A stretch of 15,399 bases of DNA from the NCBI GenBank assembly GCA_017556845.1, contig JAFYMA010000228.1, positions 1 through 15,399 of the forward strand, written 5' to 3'. The notes under the pieces were generated by a model. That model did no database searches, was not told the origin of the DNA, and saw only the letters and a program-made list of their open reading frames with translations. This DNA comes from Clostridia bacterium (GTDB lineage: Bacteria; Bacillota; Clostridia; Oscillospirales; CAG-272). Position 1 is the stretch's first letter. Each line of letters starts with the position of its first letter. Position numbers and translations under genes: made by a program. Positions 1 to 6,851 of the stretch are shown piece by piece.

Positions 1-398
1 AGTCCCCTACGTATGAAATTTACGAGCATATAAGATTTAAATTGTGGATTTCATCAATACAAGATGTAAAAAAACTTTCTGCCAGGATAGAAATAAGATG
101 TAATGACGGCAGTTCGGTTGCAGCGAGTATTTTACAGAATTTTTCTTTCTTAACTGTTGGCGACAATGTTTTTACATTTGATCTGGATCCAACGGGACTT
201 GTTCCCGGTAAATATTTTGCACTTTTAGTAATTTACGAAGTGTCTGAAAACGGAATATATGATGATTTTGATGCCATATATCCAACTTTTGCATTTGAAG
301 TAGTAGACACAAATAACAGTCTTGAAGTCAAATGGAATTTCAATACGTGGGGACGTATCAAATTACCTATTATGGAGTTTGAAAAGCATGATACCTAA
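1..398 (+). CDS. Polysaccharide ABC transporter ATP-binding protein, C-terminal (Wzt-like) domain, 5' partial
   Basis: The reading frame is open from base 3 to the TAA at 396-398, so the gene starts left of the window; about 131 codons are visible. There are no Walker motifs here. What remains is a beta-rich domain with a G-x-Y-x-A-x-L-V-type strand followed by an F-E-V strand and the closing W-x-x-W-G-x-I-x-L-P motif. That ending is typical of the carbohydrate-binding C-terminal domain of Wzt-type ATPases, which energise export of undecaprenyl-linked polysaccharides and recognise the non-reducing end of the chain. The TTG at 42 could be read as a start, but the frame runs through it with no ribosome binding site, so it is most likely internal. 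The stop overlaps the next gene by 11 nt, which implies one operon. The family call is by motif memory. A stand-alone carbohydrate-binding protein is the main alternative. Confidence 0.6.
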   Translation, partial: SPTYEIYEHIRFKLWISSIQDVKKLSARIEIRCNDGSSVAASILQNFSFLTVGDNVFTFDLDPTGLVPGKYFALLVIYEVSENGIYDDFDAIYPTFAFEVVDTNNSLEVKWNFNTWGRIKLPIMEFEKHDT

Positions 399-1176
399 AA
401 AAATACATTATTGCTGGTTTGGCGGGGCGGAAAAGAGTAAGCTTGCGAAAAAGTGTATAAAAAGCTGGAAGAAAAAGTGTCCTGATTATGAGATAATCGA
501 ATGGAATGAAAATAATTATGACGTAACAAAGATCCCTTACATAAAGGAAGCATATGATGCTAAAAAATGGGGATTTGTTACAGATTATATACGATTAGAT
601 ATTATATATAATTACGGCGGTCTTTATTTTGATACCGATGTCGAAGTTGTAAAACCTTTTGATTTTTTATTGCAATATAACGGTTTTGCTGGATTTGAAG
701 GCGAACAATATGTGAATACCGGCCAGGGGTTTGGCGCTGAAAAAGGTAATTCTGTTATCAAAGCGTTGATGGATTCGTATGAAGATATTCATTTTTTGAA
801 GCCGGACGGTACGTATGATCTAACCCCGTGCCCAATCAGTAATTCTAAAGTGCTTGAAGAACTGGGATTTGCTATGAACGGCAAATATCAGGAGGTCGAC
901 GGATTTGTCTTGCTTCCGACAGATTATTTATGTCCAATAAATTTTTTCACCGACAATGTGTTGCGGAAGACGGACAATACTATATCCATCCATCATTACG
1001 CCGCCTCGTGGTTTTCTAAGGAAGATTTGAAAAAGAAGGAACGCAGATGGAAAAATAACCGAAGAGCAGCGAGAAAACACGCGATAATAGATGCAATCAA
1101 ATATTTTCCGCACAGAGTGTTTATAAGAATTTTTGGTAAAGATCAGTTTAATAAATTTAAAAATAGAATGAAATAA
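388..1176 (+). CDS. Glycosyltransferase of the sugar-binding DXD type (GT32-like, capsular polysaccharide)
   Basis: This 262-residue cytoplasmic glycosyltransferase probably adds a sugar to a surface polysaccharide repeat unit from a nucleotide sugar. It opens with M-I-P-K-K-I-H-Y-C-W-F-G-G, the classic start of this family. A T-D-Y-x-R segment near residue 65 and G-G-L-Y-F-D-T-D near 77-84 follow, where the DTD is the metal and nucleotide-sugar binding DXD motif. The C-terminal 40 residues are very basic (K/R rich), which fits peripheral membrane association. I chose the ATG at 388 because the family motif begins there and a GGAG lies at 374-377. An in-frame ATG at 322 would add 22 residues lying inside the previous gene. 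It overlaps the Wzt-like gene by 11 nt. No convincing terminator follows. The exact sugar cannot be told. Confidence 0.85.
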   Translation: MIPKKIHYCWFGGAEKSKLAKKCIKSWKKKCPDYEIIEWNENNYDVTKIPYIKEAYDAKKWGFVTDYIRLDIIYNYGGLYFDTDVEVVKPFDFLLQYNGFAGFEGEQYVNTGQGFGAEKGNSVIKALMDSYEDIHFLKPDGTYDLTPCPISNSKVLEELGFAMNGKYQEVDGFVLLPTDYLCPINFFTDNVLRKTDNTISIHHYAASWFSKEDLKKKERRWKNNRRAARKHAIIDAIKYFPHRVFIRIFGKDQFNKFKNRMK

Positions 1177-1209
1177 AGTCATAAATTTACGCAATTCAAA
1201 TTTAACGAC

Positions 1210-1238
1210 TTGCATTCTGTATGAATCATGTATATTAT
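1210..1238 (+). promoter_or_regulatory. Sigma-A-type promoter of the 1266-7979 operon
   Basis: TTGCAT at 1210-1215 and TATTAT at 1233-1238 are separated by 17 nt and sit 27 nt upstream of the ATG at 1266. The intergenic gap (1177-1265) holds no terminator that I can see, so read-through from the glycosyltransferase operon is also possible. A GAGGGG ribosome binding site lies at 1258-1263, rather close to the start codon. Confidence 0.55.
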
Positions 1239-1265
1239 ATAAGTGAATTGAAAGGCTGAGGGGTT

Positions 1266-2555
1266 ATGAAAAAAATTATTGCGGTGATCGCGCTTGTTGC
1301 CTCGTTACTTGTTTTGCCGACGTATGCGGTATCCTTTAACAAGAATCAGGTAAATAAAGAGACACCGGAAAATCTGTCCAAAACGTTTTCAGCAGCAGCG
1401 GTTGTTGATGCTACGACAGATACGCTGATGTATACTGAAAACACAAGTGCGCAGATACCGGCATACGGCGGTGTCACAAGACTTATGACGGCTGTTACGA
1501 TCGAGTATCAAAACAAAAAGAATTCTGTTATCAAAGCAGGATTTGATGAAAACGATTATGAGAATTATCTTGCATCGTTGTTGTTCCGTGACAGCTCGGA
1601 TGCTGCCAAGGCTTTGGCTGTAGAGGTTGCGGGTTCGGAGGAAAGCTTCGTGGAAATGATGAATGCAACTGCCAAGCAGTTGGGCATGGTAAACAGTGTC
1701 TTTACGTCTGTAGACGGAAAAAGAGATGTTAACGCTGTAACAACCACGGATGATCTGTTGTTTTTGGTATATGAGGCTTACTCTGTTTCAAATATAAAAT
1801 CTATTCTTAGATCAAATATATATTATTCCACGGATGGACAAGGCTCCTATTCCAGAGAATACAGCTTATTGAATAAGGAACACAAGTTTTATATTGATGC
1901 AGTAAACTTTTTTATGCCTGCGGATTTCGGAGATACGGGATTTGTTTCTATGGTAGGAATGATGACGATAGCAGGAAGAGAAGTAATCGCTGTTACTTAT
2001 GAGTCAAACGGATATGCCACCGACTATAAAAACAATTACGCAACAGACCTGAAATATATTTACAATATGAGTTACGGAAAATACTATATTGCGGATCTTA
2101 CAAACGTAGCAAAGGCTTTGGTTGCAGATTCCGACGGTTACGTATTGGCTGACGGAACTCACGTTTATGCTACTGTTGAAATACCGGAAGGACAGTCGGA
2201 GCGTCTTACTTTGCCTGTTTCTTATGGTGAGATCATACTTGATAACTACAAGACTTGTACTTTGGAAATAGCTCCGCTTCCTGAATCTTGTCCTTTGAAC
2301 GAGGTTCTCACAACGGCAGTTCTCAAGTATAAAAACGATGAGCTTCTTTCTATGCGGTTGCGTGTAAACCGTATTGTTATGGAGGATGGCAGAGAATACC
2401 GCACCGAATACGAGCTTTACAGCGAAGAAGAAGGAGCTATCAAGGCAAGTGAGCAGTACAAGAAGAATGACTGGATATTTGCAGCAGGACTTGTTTGCGG
2501 CTGTGCAGTTATTGCAGTGGTTGTGGCGGAATTTCTCAAACGCCGCTTGATGTGA
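1266..2555 (+). CDS. Catalytically degenerate D-alanyl-D-alanine carboxypeptidase (S11) homologue, membrane anchored
   Basis: The 429-residue protein has a signal peptide or N-terminal anchor (residues 1-21) and a C-terminal membrane helix (about 404-424) with a short basic tail. The body is thus outside the cell, as in DacA-type penicillin-binding proteins. Family landmarks are clear: a V-V-D-A-x-T-D-T-L-x-Y strand at 46-56, R-L-M-T-A at 72-76 in the SxxK region, D-A-A-K-A-L-A-V-E-V-A-G-S at 112-124 and M-M-N-A-T-A-K-Q-L-G-M at 131-141. All three catalytic motifs are changed. SxxK is G-V-T-R (69-72), so both nucleophile and general base are gone. SxN is D-S-S (109-111). KTG is D-T-G (223-225). 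It is therefore probably a pseudoenzyme acting as a binding or scaffold protein. The frame is intact over full length, so decay is unlikely. It heads an operon with a Wzz-like protein and a tyrosine kinase 16 nt downstream, suggesting a role in polysaccharide assembly at the wall. Confidence 0.8.
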   Translation: MKKIIAVIALVASLLVLPTYAVSFNKNQVNKETPENLSKTFSAAAVVDATTDTLMYTENTSAQIPAYGGVTRLMTAVTIEYQNKKNSVIKAGFDENDYENYLASLLFRDSSDAAKALAVEVAGSEESFVEMMNATAKQLGMVNSVFTSVDGKRDVNAVTTTDDLLFLVYEAYSVSNIKSILRSNIYYSTDGQGSYSREYSLLNKEHKFYIDAVNFFMPADFGDTGFVSMVGMMTIAGREVIAVTYESNGYATDYKNNYATDLKYIYNMSYGKYYIADLTNVAKALVADSDGYVLADGTHVYATVEIPEGQSERLTLPVSYGEIILDNYKTCTLEIAPLPESCPLNEVLTTAVLKYKNDELLSMRLRVNRIVMEDGREYRTEYELYSEEEGAIKASEQYKKNDWIFAAGLVCGCAVIAVVVAEFLKRRLM

Positions 2556-2571
2556 GAAGGGGGATAAAAAT

Positions 2572-3219
2572 ATGACGATCAGAGACATATTGTTTACGCT
2601 TTGCAGGCGTATGAAAATTATAGTTATATTTCCCGTTATCGTTGTAACGCTGTATTCGTACTGGAATTACACAACGCAAATGCCTACGTACTCATCTTCT
2701 GCCGTTTTGTATACGATTGATAAAAGCTCGACAAACCTGTCGGAAATAGCGATGGTCGAAAGACTTATGGTAAACTACAAGCTTTTGGCACAAACGAGCG
2801 AGATGAGAGAGCTTGTTTCCATATCCTTGGGTGAGTCGATAAGTGATACCGGTGTCAGCGTAAGCATTGACACTACAAATCATACGATGACTATACACAC
2901 TCAAAACCGAAATCCCGCAAAAGCGGCAAACGTTGCCAACGTATATGCAGCGACGATAATAAATTATCTGAAGGATACGATGGGACTTACTAATATTACG
3001 TTTTTGGAAGAAGCACGTGTTCCGTCATCTCCGACAGGTCCGCTCAGAGAAAAGCCCATAATGATGGCAGGTATAATATCCACCGTTGTCGGCATTGCGG
3101 TAGTGTTTATTATTGAATATGCAAATACTACTATCAGAACCTCTGAGGATATTACCAAGAACTTCAATCTTCCGATTTTGGCTGAGATCGGAAAATACAC
3201 AAAGGGCAAAAAGAAATAA
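2572..3219 (+). CDS. Wzz/YveK-like chain-length determinant, tyrosine kinase modulator
   Basis: At 215 residues this is a compact member of the polysaccharide co-polymerase family. There are two membrane helices, about 14-30 and 164-181, with the segment between them outside the cell. Before the second helix lies the proline-rich stretch P-S-S-P-T-G-P (151-157), typical of Wzz proteins. The C-terminal tail after helix 2 is cytoplasmic and basic. In Gram-positive bacteria this protein is encoded apart from its kinase, which it activates; together they govern chain length and export of capsule or exopolysaccharide. The kinase follows directly, its AAGGAGGT ribosome binding site overlapping this gene's TAA. 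An AGAAGGGGG ribosome binding site precedes the start. The external domain is shorter than in most relatives, which may reflect a minimal form. Confidence 0.85.
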   Translation: MTIRDILFTLCRRMKIIVIFPVIVVTLYSYWNYTTQMPTYSSSAVLYTIDKSSTNLSEIAMVERLMVNYKLLAQTSEMRELVSISLGESISDTGVSVSIDTTNHTMTIHTQNRNPAKAANVANVYAATIINYLKDTMGLTNITFLEEARVPSSPTGPLREKPIMMAGIISTVVGIAVVFIIEYANTTIRTSEDITKNFNLPILAEIGKYTKGKKK

Positions 3220-3225
3220 GGAGGT
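3218..3225 (+). promoter_or_regulatory. Consensus ribosome binding site of the tyrosine kinase gene
   Basis: AAGGAGGT is a perfect match to the anti-Shine-Dalgarno complement, 6 nt before the ATG at 3232, and overlaps the stop codon of the preceding gene. It fixes the start and implies tightly coupled expression of modulator and kinase. Confidence 0.8.
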
Positions 3226-3231
3226 AACAGT

Positions 3232-3930
3232 ATGGATTTCAATATTTTAAGTGATTACAAAACGTTGGATGATAACGTTCTTGATTCCATTAAAACTTTG
3301 CGTACAAACATACAGTTTGCCTCTATCAGCCACGAAATAAAAACACTTGTTATGACGAGCTGTATCCCTAACGAGGGAAAAAGTACTATATCGACGTTTC
3401 TTGCGTTGGCTATGGCTGAAGCGGGAAAGAAAACTCTTCTTGTTGAATGTGACCTTCGTCATACAACGTTGCGTAAGAGAATGAAGATACCTCGCAGTAA
3501 CGGTATGGTAAACTATCTGCAGGGCAATGTTTCTCTGGAGGAAGCAATTTCGGTCACAGCTTACGATAATCTTTATTTTCTTGATGCGGAAACCCGTGTT
3601 CCGAACCCTGTCGAGCTTATTTCCTCAAAGCCGTTTACGGATATGATGGACAAGCTCAGAGATATGTTTGATATAGTTGTGTTTGATACTCCGCCGATAG
3701 GCACGTTTATTGATGCGGCGCTGTTTGCGGCAAAATCTGATGCAACGATCGTTCTTGTAAAGCCCGGAGTTGTTGAAAAAAGACTGTTCAAAAAGTGTAT
3801 CGAGCAGCTTGAAAAAGCGAATGCGAACATCATCGGCGTTATTTTGAACGGCACAGATCAGGTACACTCCGGATATTACGGCAAATATTACAACAGAAAA
3901 TATTATAAATACGGTAAAGGTAAAAAATAA
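3232..3930 (+). CDS. BY-type tyrosine-protein kinase of capsule/exopolysaccharide synthesis (CpsD/YwqD-like)
   Basis: This 232-residue soluble kinase has the bacterial tyrosine kinase P-loop arrangement. Walker A is P-N-E-G-K-S-T (46-52), Walker A' is L-L-V-E-C-D-L-R (69-76) and Walker B is D-I-V-V-F-D-T-P-P (147-155). The C-terminus carries seven tyrosines in 13 residues (Y215, 216, 219, 220, 224, 225, 227), followed by a basic end. This is the autophosphorylation cluster of the family. Such kinases bind the cytoplasmic tail of the Wzz-like partner and cycle between phosphorylated and unphosphorylated oligomers to control polymer length and export. The partner is encoded just upstream. No dedicated tyrosine phosphatase (PHP or LMW type) is seen in this window; it may lie to the left or elsewhere. 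Confidence 0.92.
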   Translation: MDFNILSDYKTLDDNVLDSIKTLRTNIQFASISHEIKTLVMTSCIPNEGKSTISTFLALAMAEAGKKTLLVECDLRHTTLRKRMKIPRSNGMVNYLQGNVSLEEAISVTAYDNLYFLDAETRVPNPVELISSKPFTDMMDKLRDMFDIVVFDTPPIGTFIDAALFAAKSDATIVLVKPGVVEKRLFKKCIEQLEKANANIIGVILNGTDQVHSGYYGKYYNRKYYKYGKGKK

Positions 3931-3951
3931 TCATTTTGAAGAGGAGGGCGC

Positions 3952-5253
3952 ATGACTAAAGGATTTGAACTTTTTGTGCGCCTTTTTTCTATGGCAGCGC
4001 AGGGAATACCCATAAATTCCGAGCTTATTTCGCAGCTTTTGAACAAAGATGGTACTGTCAATATAAACCTCATGGCGAGTGTTTCATTAGCTGCCTCACA
4101 TCAGCAAGCGACGGGAATGATGGATCTTTCCTTTCAGGATCTTTACGTAAAGCTCCCGGGCTTTGAGTCTCAGGCATCCGTTTGTCTTTCAAAGGTGAAA
4201 TCTCAGATAATGACCGCTATTTCCGTAACTGATGAAATATACACCTTGATGAATACACTTGAAAAAGATGGCATAACATGCTGTATTCTTAAGGGAATAT
4301 CATTATCCCGGCTGTATGCAGTACCCGAATGCCGCATATCGTGTGATACGGACGTTTTGATATCTGAAAATGATGAGAATCGTGCGTATGAATTGATGAA
4401 AGACTTGGGATATAATGTTGTACCTCGCACTGAATACTCACATCATGCGACCTGCACGCACCCATACGCAGGAAAGGTGGAGCTTCACACAGACTTGTTT
4501 TTCGAGATGATAAATGATGTTATCTTTTCCGAAAACGATCTTGGCGAGGATATTTCAAATGAACGGTATGAATTTGAAATAAACGGATATACCTTTAAAA
4601 CTCTCGGAATAACGGAAAATCTGATATATGTGACTATGCATCTTATACAGCATTTCGTCAGATCCGGCACAAGCGTGCGTCAAATGTGCGATCTTCTGAT
4701 GTACTGCAAAAGGTATAAAAGCGAGCTTGATATGGAAAGATATTTTTCTATTCTCGATAAGCTGTCATACCGCGGAATATATAACGTCATTATGTCGTGC
4801 GGTGTTAAGTATATGAATTTTTCGGATGATGATCTTCCCGAGTTTGAGCTTTTGTCAGACGATGTGTGTGACGGTTTTATGACCGATATTGAAAACGGCG
4901 GTTGGGTAGGATCAAAGCGCAGTGAAAGCTTTACCGTTTTCCATACCTTCGGAAGCCTTAGGGCAAAAGGACGCGAAAAGGAATATAAGCAATATCTTAA
5001 AAAATATCAGCGTGAAAGAATGATAAGCTCCGTTTTTCCGAAAAGAGAACGCTTGATCGCAAAATTTCCATTTGCCAAAAATCCGTTGCTTATTGTTCCT
5101 GCATGGTTTTGCTGGTTACTGTACGGATTTAAATTGCTGAAAACGGGAGAGCTTGCCTCTGATGTGAAAGACCGATCCGACGTAAGCGAAGATGAGAAAA
5201 AGAGGCTTGAGCTTTTCGGCAGCTTAGGCATAATCAACACGGAGGATATATGA
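3952..5253 (+). CDS. Nucleotidyltransferase-fold protein of the NTP_transf_5 family
   Basis: The 433-residue protein carries the signature of this poorly characterised nucleotidyltransferase family. K-G at 114-115 is followed by an S-L-S-R-L-Y segment, then R128-x-x-x-D132-x-D134, which provides the metal ligands, and E-L-H at 177-179. The remainder is mainly helical. The hydrophobic segment near residues 385-395 (V-P-A-W-F-C-W-L-L-Y-G) might touch the membrane but looks too short for a firm transmembrane call. Members occur in polysaccharide and peptide-maturation clusters; the substrate is generally unknown, so I assign only the fold and likely NMP transfer. A strong GAGGAGGG ribosome binding site at about 3940-3947 supports the ATG at 3952. 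Its TGA overlaps the ATG of the S24/S26 gene (ATGA, 5250-5253), so the two are translationally coupled and probably work together. Confidence 0.75.
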   Translation: MTKGFELFVRLFSMAAQGIPINSELISQLLNKDGTVNINLMASVSLAASHQQATGMMDLSFQDLYVKLPGFESQASVCLSKVKSQIMTAISVTDEIYTLMNTLEKDGITCCILKGISLSRLYAVPECRISCDTDVLISENDENRAYELMKDLGYNVVPRTEYSHHATCTHPYAGKVELHTDLFFEMINDVIFSENDLGEDISNERYEFEINGYTFKTLGITENLIYVTMHLIQHFVRSGTSVRQMCDLLMYCKRYKSELDMERYFSILDKLSYRGIYNVIMSCGVKYMNFSDDDLPEFELLSDDVCDGFMTDIENGGWVGSKRSESFTVFHTFGSLRAKGREKEYKQYLKKYQRERMISSVFPKRERLIAKFPFAKNPLLIVPAWFCWLLYGFKLLKTGELASDVKDRSDVSEDEKKRLELFGSLGIINTEDI

Positions 5254-5549
5254 GTACGGAAAAGACGGATATTGAACAGGTGGTTGCCAAAAACGGCTTT
5301 TACATTACGCACCCAAAGGGAACGAGCATGCTTCCGCTGATATATCAAGGGCATGATACGGCGGTGATCGTACCTAAGGGTAAGCGATTGGAAAAATATG
5401 ATGTAGCGCTGTATCGCAGAGTCAGCGGTGAGTATGTACTGCACCGAGTTATAAAGGTGAAGAAAGACAGCTACGTTATGTGCGGAGATAATCAGTATAC
5501 ATTGGAGTACGGAATAACAGACGGCATGGTAATAGGTGTTATGACTTAG
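5250..5549 (+). CDS. S24/S26-family peptidase-like protein (SipW-like), ending at an in-frame TAG
   Basis: The first 99 codons contain the serine motif G-T-S-M-L-P-L at 24-30, with S26 as candidate nucleophile. Then come L-H-R-V at 68-71, in the position where bacterial signal peptidase I has its lysine and SipW/ER-type enzymes have histidine, G-D-N-Q at 84-87, and V-I-G-V near the end. There is no N-terminal membrane helix, unlike true signal peptidases, so it may act in the cytoplasm. The start overlaps the nucleotidyltransferase stop by 4 nt and has GGAGG at 5241-5245. The TAG at 5547 is probably premature: the same frame continues for another 47 codons (see 5547-5693). The N-terminal part contains the recognisable catalytic residues, but the fold is likely incomplete if translation stops at TAG. 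Function is unproven; it could process a peptide handled by the upstream nucleotidyltransferase. Confidence 0.7.
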   Translation: MSTEKTDIEQVVAKNGFYITHPKGTSMLPLIYQGHDTAVIVPKGKRLEKYDVALYRRVSGEYVLHRVIKVKKDSYVMCGDNQYTLEYGITDGMVIGVMT

Positions 5550-5693
5550 CTTTTTCACGACGGTGAAAGCGTTGATCTTCATAGCAAAAAATATAAAAGC
5601 TATGTAAAAAGACGCGTTATAAGTATTCCGTACAGACGAATTAAAACCGAAGCTGCAAAAAAGCTGGTTAAGTTGAAAAATAAGAATAAATAA
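5547..5693 (+). pseudogene. In-frame continuation of the S24/S26 peptidase gene beyond TAG
   Basis: After the TAG at 5547-5549 the same frame stays open for 47 codons to the TAA at 5691-5693. It encodes a basic tail beginning L-F-H-D-G-E-S-V-D-L and containing a K-Y-K-S-Y-V-K-R-R segment. This resembles the Y-x-x-Y plus basic C-terminal extension usual for small soluble S24/S26 proteins of this type (my recollection of the family; not searched). With TAG read as an amino acid the protein would have 147 residues and end 2 nt before the next ATG, matching the tight spacing elsewhere in the operon. Options are a nonsense mutation, a sequencing or assembly error, or stop-codon read-through. Confidence 0.6.
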
Positions 5694-5695
5694 AT

Positions 5696-6850
5696 ATGGA
5701 AGAAAACAAAAAAGATAATATCACTGAAAAGAAAAAACGTAATAGAAAAGAAATATTGCACTTTATATGGCAAGTGTTTTTTAAAATACTTGTTTGTATT
5801 ATGACGCTCGTTATCGTTGCCGCTTACGCAGTATTGAGCTTTTGCGCCACGGTTGCAGAAGGACCAAGTGAAACTGTAAGAGATATGCTTGTGCTTTCAG
5901 CATTGCAGGCAAGTGCGACAAAATGGGTGCCGGGGCTTTTTCTTGATGACGATACCGTTCAGGCGATACTTGATAAGAGCCATGAGCGCGTTGTGGAAGA
6001 GGTCGATTTCGACGATATTTCAGATTCAGATGATGACGACAGCGACGATGATAACGGACAGAGTGTTGATGAATGGCAGGGACACGAGGATGGAGTAAGA
6101 CTTGATATCGTGGTCAGAAATACGTTCAAGGCTTACGTTATGGTCGTGAAGGATCCGTCAAGGGTATACACGGGCGTATCATCTGCTAATTTTGCATCCG
6201 CTTCAAAAGGTGAGCGTATATACACCGCCGCTGAAAAGCTCGGTGCCGTTGCGGCTATAAATGCCGGAGAATTTGAGGACAGAGGCGGAATGGGAAGCGG
6301 TGCAAGGCCGATGGGCATAACCGTTTCAGAGGGTAAAATAGTCTGGAATGACGGCTTGAAAAGAACGTTTATCGGTTTTGATAACGACAACAGGCTGATA
6401 GTCAAAGAGGGAATGACGGAAAGCGAGGCAAAGGAGCTTAATATCCGTGACGGCGTATCGTTTCAAAAGGGCAACGCTCTTATAGAAACGGTAGACGGTT
6501 CAACTATCGCATATACCGGAAGCGGCGATCTTGGCGTTGCTCAGCGTACTGCTATCGGTCAGCGTGCCGACGGTGCGGTAATATTGATAGTTACTGATGG
6601 AAGAACCGCAAGCTCTCTCGGCGCTACCAGAGACGATATAATAACGCTTATGCTTAAATATGGCGCGGTATGCGCAGGTATGCTTGACGGTGGCTCATCG
6701 TCGATGATGTATTACAGAGATTATATTGAAAAATATAACGTTGATAAAAGCGAGCTTGACGAGTATCAGCTTTTGGGCATCGTAAATAAATATAAGGCGT
6801 TCACGACTCCCAGACGCTTGCCCACGTTCTTTATGGTAAGGGGGCAGTGA
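5696..6850 (+). CDS. Membrane-anchored phosphodiester glycosidase (NAGPA domain) of exopolysaccharide synthesis
   Basis: The 384-residue protein has a basic N-terminus, one membrane helix at about 25-50, a very acidic Asp/Ser linker at 104-119 and an extracellular NAGPA domain from about 135 to the end. Domain motifs are A-I-N-A-G-E-F (187-193), R-T-A-I-G-Q (284-289) and L-D-G-G-S-S-S-M-M-Y-Y (330-340). This family includes the enzyme that uncovers mannose-6-phosphate by removing N-acetylglucosamine from a phosphodiester. Bacterial members sit in surface polysaccharide loci and are thought to cut or remodel sugar phosphodiester bonds. A role in trimming or transferring a phosphodiester-linked polymer is inference. 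No good ribosome binding site precedes the ATG, which lies 2 nt after the TAA of the extended S24/S26 frame, so translation may depend on coupling. The next gene starts 2 nt after its TGA. Confidence 0.85.
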   Translation: MEENKKDNITEKKKRNRKEILHFIWQVFFKILVCIMTLVIVAAYAVLSFCATVAEGPSETVRDMLVLSALQASATKWVPGLFLDDDTVQAILDKSHERVVEEVDFDDISDSDDDDSDDDNGQSVDEWQGHEDGVRLDIVVRNTFKAYVMVVKDPSRVYTGVSSANFASASKGERIYTAAEKLGAVAAINAGEFEDRGGMGSGARPMGITVSEGKIVWNDGLKRTFIGFDNDNRLIVKEGMTESEAKELNIRDGVSFQKGNALIETVDGSTIAYTGSGDLGVAQRTAIGQRADGAVILIVTDGRTASSLGATRDDIITLMLKYGAVCAGMLDGGSSSMMYYRDYIEKYNVDKSELDEYQLLGIVNKYKAFTTPRRLPTFFMVRGQ

Positions 6851-6851
6851 T

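Noticed and set aside
322..387. Upstream in-frame ATG for the glycosyltransferase at 322
   Set aside because: It lies well inside the preceding gene, lacks a ribosome binding site, and the family's conserved N-terminus begins at the ATG at 388.
2004..2588. 194-codon open frame on the minus strand opposite the carboxypeptidase homologue
   Set aside because: It is antisense to a clear family member, has no ribosome binding site or motif, and its composition (Cys, Val and Asn rich) is that of a shadow frame.
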